A DNA stretch of 64,000 bases from Ilex aquifolium (taxonomy: Eukaryota > Streptophyta > Magnoliopsida > Aquifoliales > Aquifoliaceae): the NCBI GenBank assembly GCA_951799425.1, contig OX637398.1, positions 15,472,270-15,536,269 on the forward strand, in the 5' to 3' direction. How positions within the stretch are numbered: position 1 is the first letter of the stretch; each line of letters begins with the position of its first letter. The position numbers were made by a program, and so were the translations under genes. This document shows positions 33,817 through 46,346 of the stretch, one piece after another. The notes below the pieces were generated by a model. That model saw nothing but the letters and a program-made list of their open reading frames with translations. It ran no database searches and was not told the DNA's origin.

Positions 33817-34122
33817 TGAGAAATCAATTTTGTTGAACTGATTTTGGTTGAGTTGCTTAAATTATGGATCAAATATGCTTTTATGAAAAAATTTGTGATT
33901 TGAGTAATATTCACCGTGCCGAGTTGTTGGTAGTTTAATATGGATTACATGTTGTTGATTTTGATATTGCGCAGTTGTTATGAGATAGCTTAACATTGCT
34001 TAAATATTGTAGATAACTTGACATTGCTTAAATATTGTTGTTTGACTCGTTGCTCATGTGGATATTTCTTATTTTGATATATGATGTTGATTTGAGATTG
34101 AGAATGAGTTGACCTTACTTTG
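33817..34122. other. Short spacer before the second Tat element
   Basis: AT-rich; contains a small direct repeat around TTGACATTGCTTAAATATTG (about 33985-34040). No gene is seen. Confidence 0.4.
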
Positions 34123-34127
34123 ATTGT

Positions 34128-34707
34128 TGATGATGAGTCTAGCACGATGAAGCAGAGGTGGGGAATTAGTGAGCACTGAGTAATTCAGTTTGAACTTCTA
34201 GGCTCTTGAGAATTGGACTAGAGGAATGGGATTAACACACGGAGGGTTTATAGTGGTTCACCAGTTCGGGAGCTCGGTTAATCCACTCTCAAGAAAGTCT
34301 CTTGCTCCTGGGGGATATATTAATAAAGGGGGATTTACACAGAGTTATTGAATTAGGCTACAATGACTTGTCCTCTCTGTTGAGGGTTTTGTCTCTTATT
34401 TTATAGTCAATTCTGGGCCTTGCCTGATCTTTGGCTAGATCCTTGCCTTTCTCTCGTAACGGTTGCTATTATTATGCAACAGCTGTGGTGGGTGTTGGGG
34501 TAGTTACGAATCTTTTGCCTGTATTTACGACTATTACGACTTACATGAGGCTTTGGTGGAAAACAACTGTCATTGGCAGGGGTGTTGCTACTGGAGGAGA
34601 GGTGTCGACCTTGAGCTTCTTGGTCACCAAGAGTGGGCTGAGATACCGAGCTAAGGAGGTCTGAGCTGATCACCCGAGCTCATCCTCATATGTTTTCGAT
34701 ATCATCA
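34128..34707 (-). repeat. 3' LTR (minus orientation) of the second Tat element
   Basis: On the plus strand it starts TGATGATGAGTCTAGC and ends GATATCATCA. It matches 44152-44730 with scattered differences. A minus-strand TATA (ACTATAAAATAAG) lies at about 34393-34405. Confidence 0.9.
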
Positions 34708-34722
34708 GTCGCCCCCCAGCTC
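34708..34722 (-). other. Polypurine tract of the second Tat element
   Basis: The minus strand reads AGCTGGGGGGCGAC right before the LTR start TGATGATATC. It fixes the element orientation. Confidence 0.8.
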
Positions 34723-35437
34723 TCAGTCAGGTGAGTTATCTGAGCTAGGGCTGATCTCTGAGCTAGGTGAGCGAGGCTAGCCTGGGTTGCCCTTGAAACT
34801 CGCATGATGGGACATTCCTGAATTTTTGCGACATTGCACTCGTGTAAAGAGTTATTTTTGCCTCGTTTTTTATGCATGCCCTTTATCCCCTGGCTCCACG
34901 TGGCTGTTGGTACACCAGCCTTAAATATATTTGCAAGCGAGAACCGCCTCCCTCATCATTTCAAATTTCCTTTGCCTTCTTTCTTCTATTTTCTTTCTCT
35001 TCATCTTCCTTGAGACTACGTATTCCTTATCTTGCTAGAAGCTTAGGGTTTTACTGAATCATGCCTAAATTTGCTTTGGAGCACCTGTGTCGCTTGCTCG
35101 TTTCCACCTTCAGGCCTACTTTGAGTCTTCAATCGTTGATCGCTTTTGATTAGGTACGTCCTCTACCTCGTTGTTCCATTTCTTCTTTTCGGGTTTCTTA
35201 TTCATTCTGGATCCCTCATTTTCAAGGTGGTTGTTTCGCTTTTGGGTTTTTCGTTTCTACTACTTTAAGAGTTGAGGTCGTTCCTTATCTCTTTTCCCAC
35301 TCTTTTTAGATCCTTTCTTCACTACTAGGATTTTCCTCTTTGGCCGCTGGAGCCTTGACCCCCGAGCCCTAAAGGATAGTTTTTCAAACTTCCCTTCTCT
35401 TTATACTTCTTTTAATCTTCCTATCTTTTATCCCCTT
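34723..35437. other. Non-coding stretch upstream of the antisense gene
   Basis: It lies between the 3' LTR and the first ATG of the antisense gene. A TTAAATATATTTG segment at 34921-34933 and CT-rich tracts (TTTCTTCTATTTTCTTTC) could be promoter and leader. No protein is recognised. Confidence 0.4.
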
Positions 35438-38069
35438 ATGTCTGCTTCCTCTGAAGCTACTACATCCTTTGTGTCCCTTGCCATAGGCAACAGGTCTCCC
35501 GAGCTAGAGGAGGATGACCTAGGGAATGTGGGTGACGAAATAGACAATTTTTCAGGAGTTGACTCTGTTGACGTAGAGGAGGGGGTAGAGGTGCCTTTAT
35601 CTTTGCTAGAATTTTCCCCGAGCTCTAAGAGATCCCGAAAAGGGAAGGCTAAAAAAGGCGGGGTTGGGCCCTCTGACAGTGCTGGGGGCACTCAACCTGC
35701 TCCTCAAGCTTCAGACCTTGTAGGTTTTAGTGATGTCACTCCTCTCTTTATGAGTGTCCTCTTTGCAATGTTCGATTTTCCCAGGGGCATGCGTTATTGG
35801 TGTACCCCCACAGACGTTAGGTACGACTCTAAGGTGCCTGAAAAGACATGTTTCTTTATCGTCTCTTTGGAGAACGGTCTTAGGTTCCTTGTACACCCCT
35901 TTATCAAATAAAATATGTTCTTCAACATTTCAACGTTTGTCCGGCTCAGATTTCTCCCAACTTCTGGGGTGTCTTGGTGGACCTTCTTGTCTTCTTTAAA
36001 AAAATGAGCTAGGCACCCCTTCTGTTCCTTTACTAATGAAGTACTTCGACGTCAAGTTCTCCCCTTCTGATGGATTTTTGTACATTTTCAAACTGGTGAA
36101 GACCTCAGCCCTAATTACTAACCTGCAAAGCTCCCACAACGGTTGGAAGAAACTCTTCTTTTTCGTGTCAGGGAAAGAATGAGAGTTTGACCTGAGTAAT
36201 GCTACTGACACCCTACGTGTTCCTCGTTCTTGGTCTAGCCCTGAAAATTTGGGTGAGTCTTCATTAGAGGAGGCTTAACTTGACATGTTTTATTTCCACA
36301 TTCCCTCTGTTGACCTTGTTTCCTTTGATTGTTTCAGTTATTCGACCCGACCTTAGAGCGGACGATAGGCTTGCCCTGCTGGGTCTTGAGGATTGTCACC
36401 CAGGGAAGTACTTTGACCTAATCAAACTTTCTGTGCTTACCTAGTTCGGGTTTAGTCCCCCCGAGGTGGGAGTAGAGACCCCTATTCCAATATCCGTGGT
36501 TGGCGTAGAAGATCTTACTGTTAAGACTTTTCTTTCTTCATCTATAGTTCTTCCTTTCCTTCTTTCTATTTTTACTGACCTGCTTACTTTGATTTCTCAG
36601 GTTCCAGCTCGATGGCTCCGGATGTTGAGGCAGTAAGGGCCAAGGTGACCCAACTTCAGAAAAGTAGAGTTGGGCGGAAACACAAGGTTGAAGTCGGGTC
36701 TAGAAGCGACCCGGATCTTCCTTTGAAAGTGCAAAGAATAGAGGTGCCTTCACCTTCTCCTCATCCGTCGACCTCGCCGCCCCCCCCCCCCCCTAAAAGG
36801 CATTTGCTAAGGCATTATCTTCTGTTGAGGGGAGCCTTCCTGCTCCAGAGGCCTCAGTTGCCCCCGAGTCTCAGGTAGGGGACCTTCCTAAGGCGGAGTT
36901 CAGAAAACCTTTAGCTCCGACTAGGGAGAGTGCGTTGAGCTCTCTAGCTCCCTCTTTACGAGGTCCTTTCGCTTCTGCGTCAACTGGGGTGATGCCTCTT
37001 CAACTGACCTCCGGTAAGGTTGAAGGTTCTTCTGGCCGAGCTTCTCAAGCAAGGAGTTCTCTCATCAGAGACGTGAACCTTGCTGCCACGGCCATCGCAT
37101 CTTTTATCCCGGAGTCCGACATACAGGAAGTTTTCATGGTGCCTCTGTCCACCTCGGCTGCCACTGTTCTGTATGGAGCAGCATCGATAAGCTCTGAGTT
37201 TTCTAAACTTTCTTTTCTTTTTGTATGGGTAGCCTTTTTTTTACCTTAGCTTTTTGTTTTTCTCAGCTGGTCATTCATGTGAGTGCCTTGATGAGTAGAG
37301 TTCGAGCTCTAGAGAGCATTGTCGAGGTGTCTCAGAAATCCTTTAAAGCCTTCGAGCTCAAGGTCGCCGATCTGGCTTTCACCAACGAGGACCTAAAAGC
37401 TCAGATGCACGATCTGAAGGCTCAGGTCACGAAGTTGAGCTCAGCGAACAAGGACTTAGAGACTGAAGCCAGAAAGGCTAGAGACGAGCTCAAACTTAAG
37501 GTTAACAACTTACTTCAGTCGCGTAAGGATGCCTTCGAAGCTCTTGATTCTCTGCACTCCATGAAGAAAGAGTACGACATGTTGGCTGAGGTCAATACCA
37601 TGCTGCTGAAGGAGATTGAGGTGGAGAGGTCCAAGGTTCGCGAGAAGGATACCCAGATTGCTACACTTTAGGATGAATCTGCTACGACATAGGTTGTAGG
37701 GTATTTCACCTTCCAAGAACAGGCCATGGACAAATATCCTGAACAAGACTTTCACTTTGACCCTCCTCTGGACAAGGATAAACCAGCAGCTGATAAAAAG
37801 GCTGAGGTTGGGGTTTCAGCTTCCGGTGTTGTTCATGAGGACGAAGCCTCTACTGTCATTCTTATTGGGACTAGTGTGAGGCTTCTGGGCTTATTCCAGC
37901 TGAGGTGCCTGTTTCAGTAGAGGTGAGAATTTCTGAGCTCACTCTGCCCCCAGTTGAAGTTGAAGTCCCTACTCCTATCCTTTTTGAAGCTCCTCCTGAC
38001 CTTCCTCCTGCTGTTTCTTCTGTCCCTGAGCTATCTGAGACAACTGCTAATCCAGCTGTAGAGACTTAG
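35438..38069 (+). pseudogene. Antisense gene of the second Tat element (gene B homolog)
   Basis: It begins MSASSEATTSFVSLAIG and has the acidic DDLGNVGDEIDNFSGVDS segment matching gene B, then CFFIVSLENGLRFLVHPFIK before a stop at about 35909. Broken pieces continue. An exon starting SSSMAPDVEAVRAKVTQLQK after a TTTCTCAG acceptor (36602) is followed by a Pro/Ser-rich part, and by a coiled-coil exon (37265-37671: FELKVADLAFTNEDLKAQ, KARDELKLKVNNL). A Pro/Glu/Val-rich tail ends at TAG 38067-38069. Exon order and boundaries parallel gene B. Several stops make it inactive. No gene A homolog is present in this element. Function is unknown. Confidence 0.6.
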
Positions 38070-38372
38070 GGTTTTTCATTCCTTTCTTTTTGTAATAGTT
38101 CTTTGAGAAAAAAATCGTAATGAAAAAATCATTATCTTGTGTTGTTATTTCCCTATGTTGTCTTGCTATTTCCCCTCTGCCCCCTTCCTTCTAGGAGAGC
38201 TTTGCTCTTCTGGGAGCATTTTTGTTTTGGCGATTTTCAAAGTGTGAGGCTTGTTCCTGTGAAGCTTAACTTTCTGTTATGAGTATAGGGAATCCTGAAT
38301 TGAGAAGTTCTTCTTTAGATTGTGAGCTAAAAAAGCTTATTATTTTTTTTAGGGAACTAGTCTTGGTTTTTT
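38070..38372. other. Spacer between antisense gene and satellite
   Basis: Non-coding. A run of GAAAAAAAAATC-like A/T tracts just after the antisense stop (38105-38130) could hold its polyadenylation site. No gene is seen. Confidence 0.4.
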
Positions 38373-38562
38373 GAGCTGAATAGCTCATCGTAGCTTTTAT
38401 GAGCTAAAAAGTTCATCTTCATTTTATGAGTTGCAGAGCTCATCTTAGTTTTATGAGCTGAAGAGCTCTTAATTTATCTATGAGCTGAAGGACTCATCGT
38501 TTGTTTATGAGCTGAAGAGCTCATCGTTTGTTTATAAGCTAAAGAACTCATTGTTTATTCAT
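38373..38562. repeat. 27-bp satellite, seven units
   Basis: Units begin at 38373, 38401, 38428, 38455, 38482, 38509 and 38536, all 27 bases after the first. The consensus is GAGCTGAAGAGCTCATCG followed by TTTGTTTAT. In reverse complement this equals one half-unit of the 55-bp satellite at 17103-17710. It occupies the same place, between the end of pol and the antisense gene. Confidence 0.85.
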
Positions 38563-38638
38563 GCTAGTAATAGAACGACGATCGAGCTGAAACTTCATTG
38601 TTTATTGCGGTGAAATCTTACAAGTGTGTAGTTCTTGG

Positions 38639-41600
38639 TTACTGAAAGAATCTTTTCAAATGGTCAGCATTCTAGGAATGAGGCAAGACTTTTCCTTCTT
38701 CTGTTTGTAGCTCGTAATTTTCTAGTCTGATTACTCTGGATATGATGTACGGACATTCCCAATTGGGTCCTAGCTTTCCATGAATGGGGTCCTTTCCAGC
38801 AGGGAGGAGTTTCTTAAGGACTAGATCTCCTATTTTGAAACTCCTGTGTCTGACCCTTCTGTTGTAATATCTTAATGTCTTTCTCTGATAATCCAAGATG
38901 CACTGCAAGGCTTTGTCCCTCTTTTCATCTAAGAGATCGAGATTAACCAGAAGTGATTCATCGTTATGCTCGGGGTTGATGAGCTCTATTCTTAGGGATG
39001 AGATGCCTATTTTCACAAGAGCTACTGTTTCAGTACCATAAGCCAAGGCGAAAGACGTTTCTTAAGTTGCTGCTCTAGCGGTGGTTCTGTAAGCCCATAG
39101 CACTTTTGGCAAGTGTTCCACCCATCATCCTTTCAGTGTTTCGAGTTTTGTTTTAAGATCTGTCTTAATAGTGCGGATGGTTATTTCCGCTTGCCCATTT
39201 GACTGAGGATGAGCTGGTGCCGAGAAATAATTCTTTATACCTAGCTCAGCACAAAACCTTTTGAACCTGGGATTGTCAAACTGCTTCCCATTATCTGAGA
39301 CGATTGCACTGTGTATTTCAAACCTGCAGATTATGGATTTCCAAGTGAAGCTTCGGATCTTCTGCTCTGTAATTTTTGCAAGAGGTTTCATCTTAGCCCA
39401 TTTGGTAAAATAATCAACCCCAATTATAACAAATTTGCATTGTCCAGTGTTGGTAGGAAGAGGTCCAAGTATGTTTAATCCTCACTGTTGGAATGGTCAT
39501 GGACTAACCACCGAGGTGAGGAGCTCTGGTGGGCAGTGTGGGATATTGGCATGTAATTGGCAGGTCTTGCACCTTTTGACTAGGTCTATCGCGTCTTTGA
39601 GCAGGGTGGGCCAAAAATATCCCTTCCTTAGAGTTTTACCAGCCAGAGCTCGAGCTCCTATGTGATTGTCGCAGATGCCTTCATGGACTTCCCTTAGAAT
39701 GTAGTCAACCTCTTCATCCCCTACACACCTCAGGAGTGGTGCCGAGAAGCCCCGTTTGTACAGGTTTCCTTGAAGGAATGTGAATCTAGACGACTTGGCT
39801 CTTAACTTTGCTGCTTCTTTGGAATTCATTAGTAAGGTTCCATTCTGAAGGTATTGCCTGATTGGATCCATCCAAGTTGGTTGAATCTGTACAGGGAACA
39901 CTTTTTCATCCTCGAGGCTCATTAATGGCTCGGCTAGGTGTTCAACTGGAATCAGCCTATCCATGTTCTCTTGAGAGGTAGAGGCTAGTCTTGCTAAGGC
40001 ATGAGCTCAGGAGTTTTCAGATCTGGGGACATGCATGACTTTAACCTGCACAAATTTTTTCATTAGCTCTTGTACCTTTTTCCGGTATAGAACCATTCTC
40101 TCTCCATTAGCTTCATACATTTTTTCTATCTGTTTTACCATTAGTTGGGAGTCGTTGTGAATCACGAGCTGGTTCGCCTCCATGGAATGTGCCATGTTGA
40201 GCTCGGTAATGATGACTTCGTACTCAACCTCGTTGTTTGAAGCCTTAAATCTGAACCTGAGGGTGTATTTAATGTCTATTTCATCGGGAGAGGTCATGAT
40301 TAGTCCAGCACAGTTGCCTTGGGCGTTGGCAGCTCCGTCTACTGAAAGCTTCCACGTTGGGAGGTCGGGTACCAGCTTGGTCGCCTCCATGGATGCTTAT
40401 AGGCTTGTTGTGAATTCTGTAATGAAATCTGCCAATATTTGCCCCTTGATCGCGGTTCTGGGTTTGTACTTGATGTCAAACTCGCTGAGCTCTATCGCCC
40501 ATTTGACCAGTCTCCCTGATGACTCTAGCTTGTGCAACACTTGCTTCATTGGTTGGTCTGTAGGGACTTTTATCGTATGAGCCTGAAAATAAGGCTTGAG
40601 CCTCCTTACCGCTGTTACTAGGGCCAGAACCAACTTCTCCATCTTTGGGTATCTCTCATCGGCTGCCCTCAGAGATTTGCAGCAATAGTAGACTAGTTAC
40701 TGAGCTTTGTCTTGCTTCCTAACCAGTGTCGTGCTAGTTGAGAAGTCCTAGATAACGTATAAGGTGAGCACTTCTCCCTCTCTGTGGCTCACAGGGACCG
40801 GGGGTGAGCTGAGGTAATCCTTGAGGGCTTTGAATGCCTCTCCACACTGTGCATCCCAGTGGAATGCCTTTTTCAAAACTTGGAAGAAGAGTTGACATTT
40901 ATCGCTTGATCTGGAGACGAAGCGACTCAAAGCTGTTATTCTTCCTGTTAAACGTTGGACCTCCCTTGTGTTTGAGGGTGGTTGCATGTTAATTATAGCT
41001 CTTACCTTTTCTAGATTAGCCTCTATACCTCGGCTATTGACTATAAAATCCAGGAACTTCCTAGCAGATACTCCAAAAGCACATTTGGCTGGGTTGAGCT
41101 TTATTTGGTAATTTTTGAGGATTTGGAAAGATTATTCGAGGTGTCTGATATGGAGCTCAGCTTTCAATGACTTAACTAACATGTCATTGATATACACCTC
41201 CATTGATGTCCCGATCTACTTTTGGAACATACGATTCACTAAACGTTGGTAAGTGGCTCTAGCGTTCTTCAGCCCGAACGACATAACCTAGTAGCAGTAT
41301 GTCCCTTTCTCAGTCATGAATGACATCTTCTCTTGGTCGGTGAGATCCATCATGATCTGGTTGTACCCTGAAAAGGCATCCATGAAACTTAGGAGCTCGT
41401 GCCCTGTTGTGGCATCCACGATCAAATCAATTCTGAAAAGTGGGAAACTGTCTTTGGGACAGGCGCGGTTTAGATCGGTGAAGTCGATGCAGAGGCGCCA
41501 CTTGTCGTTGGACTTCTTGACGAGGACCACATTGGCTAGTCAGGTCGGGTAATCCACCTCCCTGATGGCGTTGGCATGGAGGAGCTTGCAGACCCCCTCG

Positions 41601-44088
41601 TTAATCATTTTTTGGTGCTCTGGGGCGAAGCTCCTTCATTTCTGCTTGTTGGGCTTGAAGGTTGGGTTCACACTGAGCTTGTACGTGATGACTGAGGGGT
41701 CAATCCCCTTCATGTCCTCCTGCTTCCATGTGAATTCCTCCATATTCTTTTTCAGAAATTGAATAAGGAGGACCTTAACCTCCTTGAGCAGTTTTGATCC
41801 CACGTATACAAAGTGTCCTGGATCTTCGTTGAGTTAGATAGGCTCCAGCTCTTCTGAAGGCATAGGTCTTGTCTCCAGTTCGTCCCTCATATCGAGTTCA
41901 TCCAGTTGTATGGTTTTGACCTCTTTCTTCTTCATAGACACTATGTAGCATTCTCATGCCACTCACTTGTCTCCTCGGACCACTCCAACTTCATTCTCAG
42001 TAGGAAACTTCATCACGAGATGGTAGACAAAATGAATAGCTCTCATGGCATTGAGAGAGGGTCTTCCCAGTAGAATGTTGTATGTCGATGGAGCGTCGAC
42101 GAATAAGAATCTCACGGTGGTGGTGAATTGACAGGGGGATCTCCTATTGTGAGGATGAGCTAGATTGAGCCTAGGGGTATCACTCTTTCTCCAGAGAACC
42201 AGAGCAGGTGACCTCTTACTAGCTCGAGCTTGTCTCTACCAATACTTATTTTGTCAAAAGCAGAAGCGAAAATGATATCGACAGAGCTTCTATTGTCAAT
42301 GAGGACTCGATGAACAGTCTTGTTGGCAATGATGGCTCTTACCACCAGGGGGTCGTCATGAGGATATTGGCAGCCTTCCAGATCTGCATCTAAGAACGTT
42401 ATGTCCATGCTCAGCCAAGGTGCCTTAGACACCGTATGTACTTCTAACAAGTCTTTCGTTCAGAATTTTCGCATATGAGCCTTCCTAACAGAGCTGGTTT
42501 CCCCCTCCAGCAAATCCTCCTGATATCACTCTGATCTCTCCTATAGGCTACTGGTGATGTGGAAGAGTTGGCTACTACGATGCAGGAGGTGGGTGAGCTC
42601 GATTTTGAATATCCTGCGCTACGAAGTGACGTAACTGCCCCCTCTGAATTAGGAACTCGATTGCTTTTTATAGCTAGATGCAATCGTCAGCGAGGTGGCC
42701 ATGGTCCCTGTGGTACTTACAGTACTTCGTCGCATCCCGTTTCGCGGGGTCAGCCTTCATCCGAGGTGGCCACCTTGGGACACTGTGGCGTTGAGGGGAG
42801 TGAACTGCCTTGGGGCATATCTTGGCTGTAATTCCCGGGGTGGGGGACCCAGGCGATCTCTAACGTCTCATCTTCTTTTTGGGGAGCAATCTCTGTCTCT
42901 TCGTGAAGACCTTTCTCAACTACTTTCCTTCTTCGGACTTCGGTTCTTTCTTTTCTCCTTCTTCTTATGGGTTCCAGAGCTTCCGGCCTTTGATAGGAGA
43001 GCCTCCTCACCATTGATGTATTTCTCTACCTTGACAAGGACCTCAGCTATGCTAGCTTGTAGATTCTTGGAGATAGAGAACATTAAGTCCTTGGACTAAA
43101 CTCCCAGCCCGACTATGAATGCGGTGATGGCAAAATTCTCGTCAGGGACATCTACTTTCAAAGATTCTGAGTTGAACCTTTGAACATAGCTTTGCAGCGT
43201 CTCATTTGGCCTTTGTTTTACGTTTAATAAATGGTAGCTTGGCTTTCAGTAGGTCTGAACTCCGATGAAATGTGACACAAACGATACCTAGAGTTCTTTG
43301 AACGAAGAAATAGAGGCTAGGGCCAACCTGTTGAACCAGGCTAAGGCTGAACCTTTTAGTGTGATAGCGAAAGCTCGACATCACACTGGATCTTGATAAC
43401 CATGCAGCTCCATCTGGTTCTTGTAGGTGTTGAGATGGTTCATGGGATCCCTTGTCCCATCAAAGGTCTTTATCTTCGGCATTCTGAACTTTGGTGGGAG
43501 GGGGAAACGCTGCACTTATGTGGTAAAGGGGGACTCTATCTACCGGACTAGGGCGTCCATAGACATAGGGGTTTTGCCCCTCATAGCCTCCTTCATACAG
43601 CTGAGCTCAGGTTGAATCTCTTTGAAGCGATGCTCCTAGAACTGATCTTTCATTTCCTGCTGGAATGGGGGAAATTCATTTTTGTGAGTTCCCCTGTTTT
43701 GAATTTGTACTTCCTCGTTGTCTTCGTTCCTCTAAACTCGACGATGAGCATTGCCCACTGTCTGGCTACGCTCGTCCCCCTCAGTGATGTCCCTTAGGGG
43801 GTTGAGGTGTTGTTGTTCCCCCTGTGGGGGGTGATCTTGGGCTAGTTGTGCCCTCTAGGGACGTTGGATGAGGTTTAACAGCTCATTCTGCTGGAGGAGG
43901 CGCTGATTGGCTAAACGAAGGACTTCGAGTTCGTTATTCGGGGGAGGATCCACCATGGGTGGGTCAACGTCTGGATTAGGCAGGAAATCATGAGGATTTT
44001 CCTACTGTCTTCTAGTGGCAGTATTTTATTGGTTCTATAATCGAAGGGGATTCATCTGTCTTCTGCTCATATTGCGCATAGAAACCAT
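38639..44088 (-). pseudogene. Gag-pol of the second Tat element
   Basis: It starts MVSMRNMSRRQM near 44088, like the other Tat element, and reads through broken frames. Gag is at about 43900-42500. The protease (42450-42160) carries LIDNRSSVDIIF, with Arg where the relative has Gly. Reverse transcriptase (about 41530-41000) has CPKDSFPLFRIDLI and FMDAFSGYNQI. Its catalytic motif reads YINDM (about 41183-41197) instead of YIDDM. Then RNase H (40987-40397), second RNase H (40390-40007: SVDGAANAQGNCAGL) and integrase (39964-38672: HEGICDNHIGARAL, IVSDNGKQF, SNGQAEIT, LGPNWECPYII). Numerous stops and two altered catalytic motifs make it dead. Confidence 0.8.
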
Positions 44089-44130
44089 CAATTATTGAAG
44101 ATGATTAGTAGAATTTTAATAGGAACAGTT

Positions 44131-44149
44131 GTTTCCACAGACGGCGCCA
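44131..44149 (-). other. Primer-binding site of the second Tat element
   Basis: The minus strand reads TGGCGCCGTCTGTGGAAAC, two bases from the 5' LTR. It is almost identical to the site of the first Tat element. Confidence 0.75.
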
Positions 44150-44151
44150 AC

Positions 44152-44730
44152 TGATGATGAGTCTAGCACGATGAAGCAGAGGTGGGGAATTAGTGAGCAT
44201 TGAGCAATTAAGTCTGAGCTTCTAGGCTCTTGAGAATTGGACCAGGGGAATGAGATCAACATACAGAGGGTTTATAGTGGTTCACCAGCTTAGGAGCTCG
44301 ATTAATCCACTCTGAAGGGAGTCTCTTGCTCATGGGGGATATATTAATAAAGGGGGATTTACACAGAGTTATCAAATTAGGCTACAATGACTTGTCATCT
44401 CTGTTGAGGGCTTTGTCTCTTATTTATAGTCGATTCTGGGCCTCGCTTGATCTTCGAAAAGATCCTTGCCTCCCTCTCGTAACGGTTACTATTATTATGC
44501 AACGACTGTGGTGGGTGTTGGGACAGTTACGAATCTTCTGTCTGGATTTACGACTGTTATGACTTGCATGGCGCTTTGGTAGAAGATAGCTGTCATTGGC
44601 AAGGGTGTTGCTACTAGAGGAGGGGTGCCGACCTTGAGCTTCTTGGTCACCAAGAATGGGCTAAGATATCGAGCTAAGGAGGTCTGAGCTGATCACCCAA
44701 GCTCGTCTTCGTATGTTTTGGATATCATCA
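44152..44730 (-). repeat. 5' LTR (minus orientation) of the second Tat element
   Basis: It matches 34128-34707. A minus-strand TATA (ACTATAAATAAGAGAC) lies at about 44410-44425. More differences are visible than between the LTRs of the first Tat element, consistent with an older insertion. Confidence 0.9.
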
Positions 44731-44735
44731 ATTGT

Positions 44736-45436
44736 GATTTATGGGTTACGAGTATCTTTTTTAGTGGAACGATATTTGATTCATATTTTTGTTATATTTC
44801 TTTTGATTATGATGTTCAGTACATTCAAGAAAATTGTTGATTTTAGAATGTCGAAATCTAAAGTGAGGTCAACTACTACATTAGCATGGTAGAGATTGAG
44901 GAAAATTAAGGAAACTGAATATGTACATATTGTACAAGGAGAGTTTGTTTTTCCCTGTTGCTGTAAAAGGACGAAATTCTTAATCTTTTGTTCTGGTACA
45001 AGCGACATCGTTGTATTCTTTGTTGTATAGCTTATCTGTTTGATAGAAATATTAGGTGGTATTGTAGATTTTTCATGTGTACTAGTATTATAGGTGCAAC
45101 TATTGTCACGTATTGAATTACGTTTTTATCTTAAGATATTAAATAGATCTCTCGAGATGAAGCGTGACAAGTTAATTGACCAAGGAAAAGCCCAAAAATT
45201 ACATGACTACTTTGTCTAGGTCTTGTCTAGGGTGATCTATTGGTATTATATATTCGAATAAAATCTTTGTATATCACGAATTAATTTGCTAATAAGGAAA
45301 GTAAATAGGTTTGAATCGAAATTGGACTAACTGATTAAATACCATTATTATATTTCATTACATTGGCCAGTTTCAAATTTAAATATAATTCATTAGTAGA
45401 TTCATTGTGTTCCTCTCTTCTTTAGCATTATTTTTT
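44736..45436. other. Spacer without recognised features
   Basis: AT-rich DNA continuing the target site of the second Tat element. No gene, RNA or clear repeat is seen. Confidence 0.4.
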
Positions 45437-45742
45437 GGGTTTTTCGCACTTTGTACTCTAAAAGGTTTCAAATTTTTTACTTTATACTTTCAAAAATTAA
45501 ATTTTTTACATTTTATCCTTAAGGTATCAAAAGTGTTGTAATGTGACATTTATGTTATCTTCCATTAATTTTTCTGTTAGAAGTCAACACATTGACACTG
45601 ATGAAAAAACTAACAAAAAACTAACATAAGGGTCACATTACAATGTTTTTGATACATTAAGGGTGCAATATAAAAAATTTAATCTTCGAGGGTACAAACT
45701 GAAAAACTTAAAATCTTTTAGAGTGCAAAGTGCAATTCGCCC
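45437..45742. mobile_element. Foldback MITE, about 306 bp
   Basis: The two halves are long inverted copies: left GGGTTTTTCGCACTTTGTAC, right (reverse complement) GGGCGAATTGCACTTTGCAC. Complementarity continues through AAATTTTTTA, ATGTGAC and related blocks to the centre. Terminal GGG with a long foldback is typical of Mutator-like or similar MITEs. The flanking 9-mers TTATTTTTT and TATCTTCTT match only partly, so the duplication is unproven. Confidence 0.65.
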
Positions 45743-46338
45743 TATCTTCTTCTTCTTTGGCAATGTTCACCCCCAGTGATAAATTGAACTTATTCCACAA
45801 GTTCACCTTGTCCTCTTCCATATCACAACCAAAGAGATTAAAATTAATACATTTTTCATCCTTGGTGCTTGACAATTATATTTCACATTTTTTTTTTGTC
45901 GTTTGTGTATAGATTAAATACTTTGATTGCGTTGAAAAATTGTTGTCGTTAAAAGAAAATATTACACATATCAGTCATGTGGTATACTAGCTATTAGTGA
46001 TATCGAATGCAAGAGCTCTAAACCCAACTCACTGTATAGATGTTTATTGTTATTCAATACACGAAAAAATATCTAAATGTAAAGTCATAAATAATGTGTT
46101 TTTTTTTTTTCGTCACAAAAGATCTCCATTATATATATAATATGATGAAATCTAGCCTAGCCGAGCCAGGCCAACCCATGATATGTTTGCCTAAACCTTC
46201 ATGTGTATTAGGCCTAACCTTATTACATACACCTAACCTAGCCCATGGGCATATTCTAGCACAGGCTTTGGCATTTTATTGGTGACTAGGCTGGGCTACC
46301 CAATTGACACTCCTAAAAATAGCAGCATAAGTGTTGTA
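45743..46338. other. Spacer with a lone hAT-like end
   Basis: No gene is seen. At about 46285-46313 the minus strand reads TAGGAGTGTCAATTGGGTAG, resembling the terminus of plant hAT elements of the TAGGGGTGTCAA type. A partner end was not found. The preceding 130 bases are rich in CCTAGCC words. Confidence 0.35.
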
Positions 46339-46346
46339 TGTAAGTC

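Larger units (their letters stand above)
34128..44730 (-). mobile_element. Second Tat-lineage Ty3/Gypsy element, heavily decayed
   Basis: LTRs of about 580 bp in direct orientation are flanked by a perfect 5-bp target duplication ATTGT (34123-34127, 44731-44735). Read on the minus strand it has a primer-binding site after the right LTR, gag-pol with dual RNase H, a 27-bp satellite, one antisense gene and a polypurine tract. It resembles the element at 10684-31665 in organisation, primer site, polypurine tract and proteins, but the LTRs differ in sequence, so it is a separate family. Many stops interrupt every domain. Confidence 0.92.
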
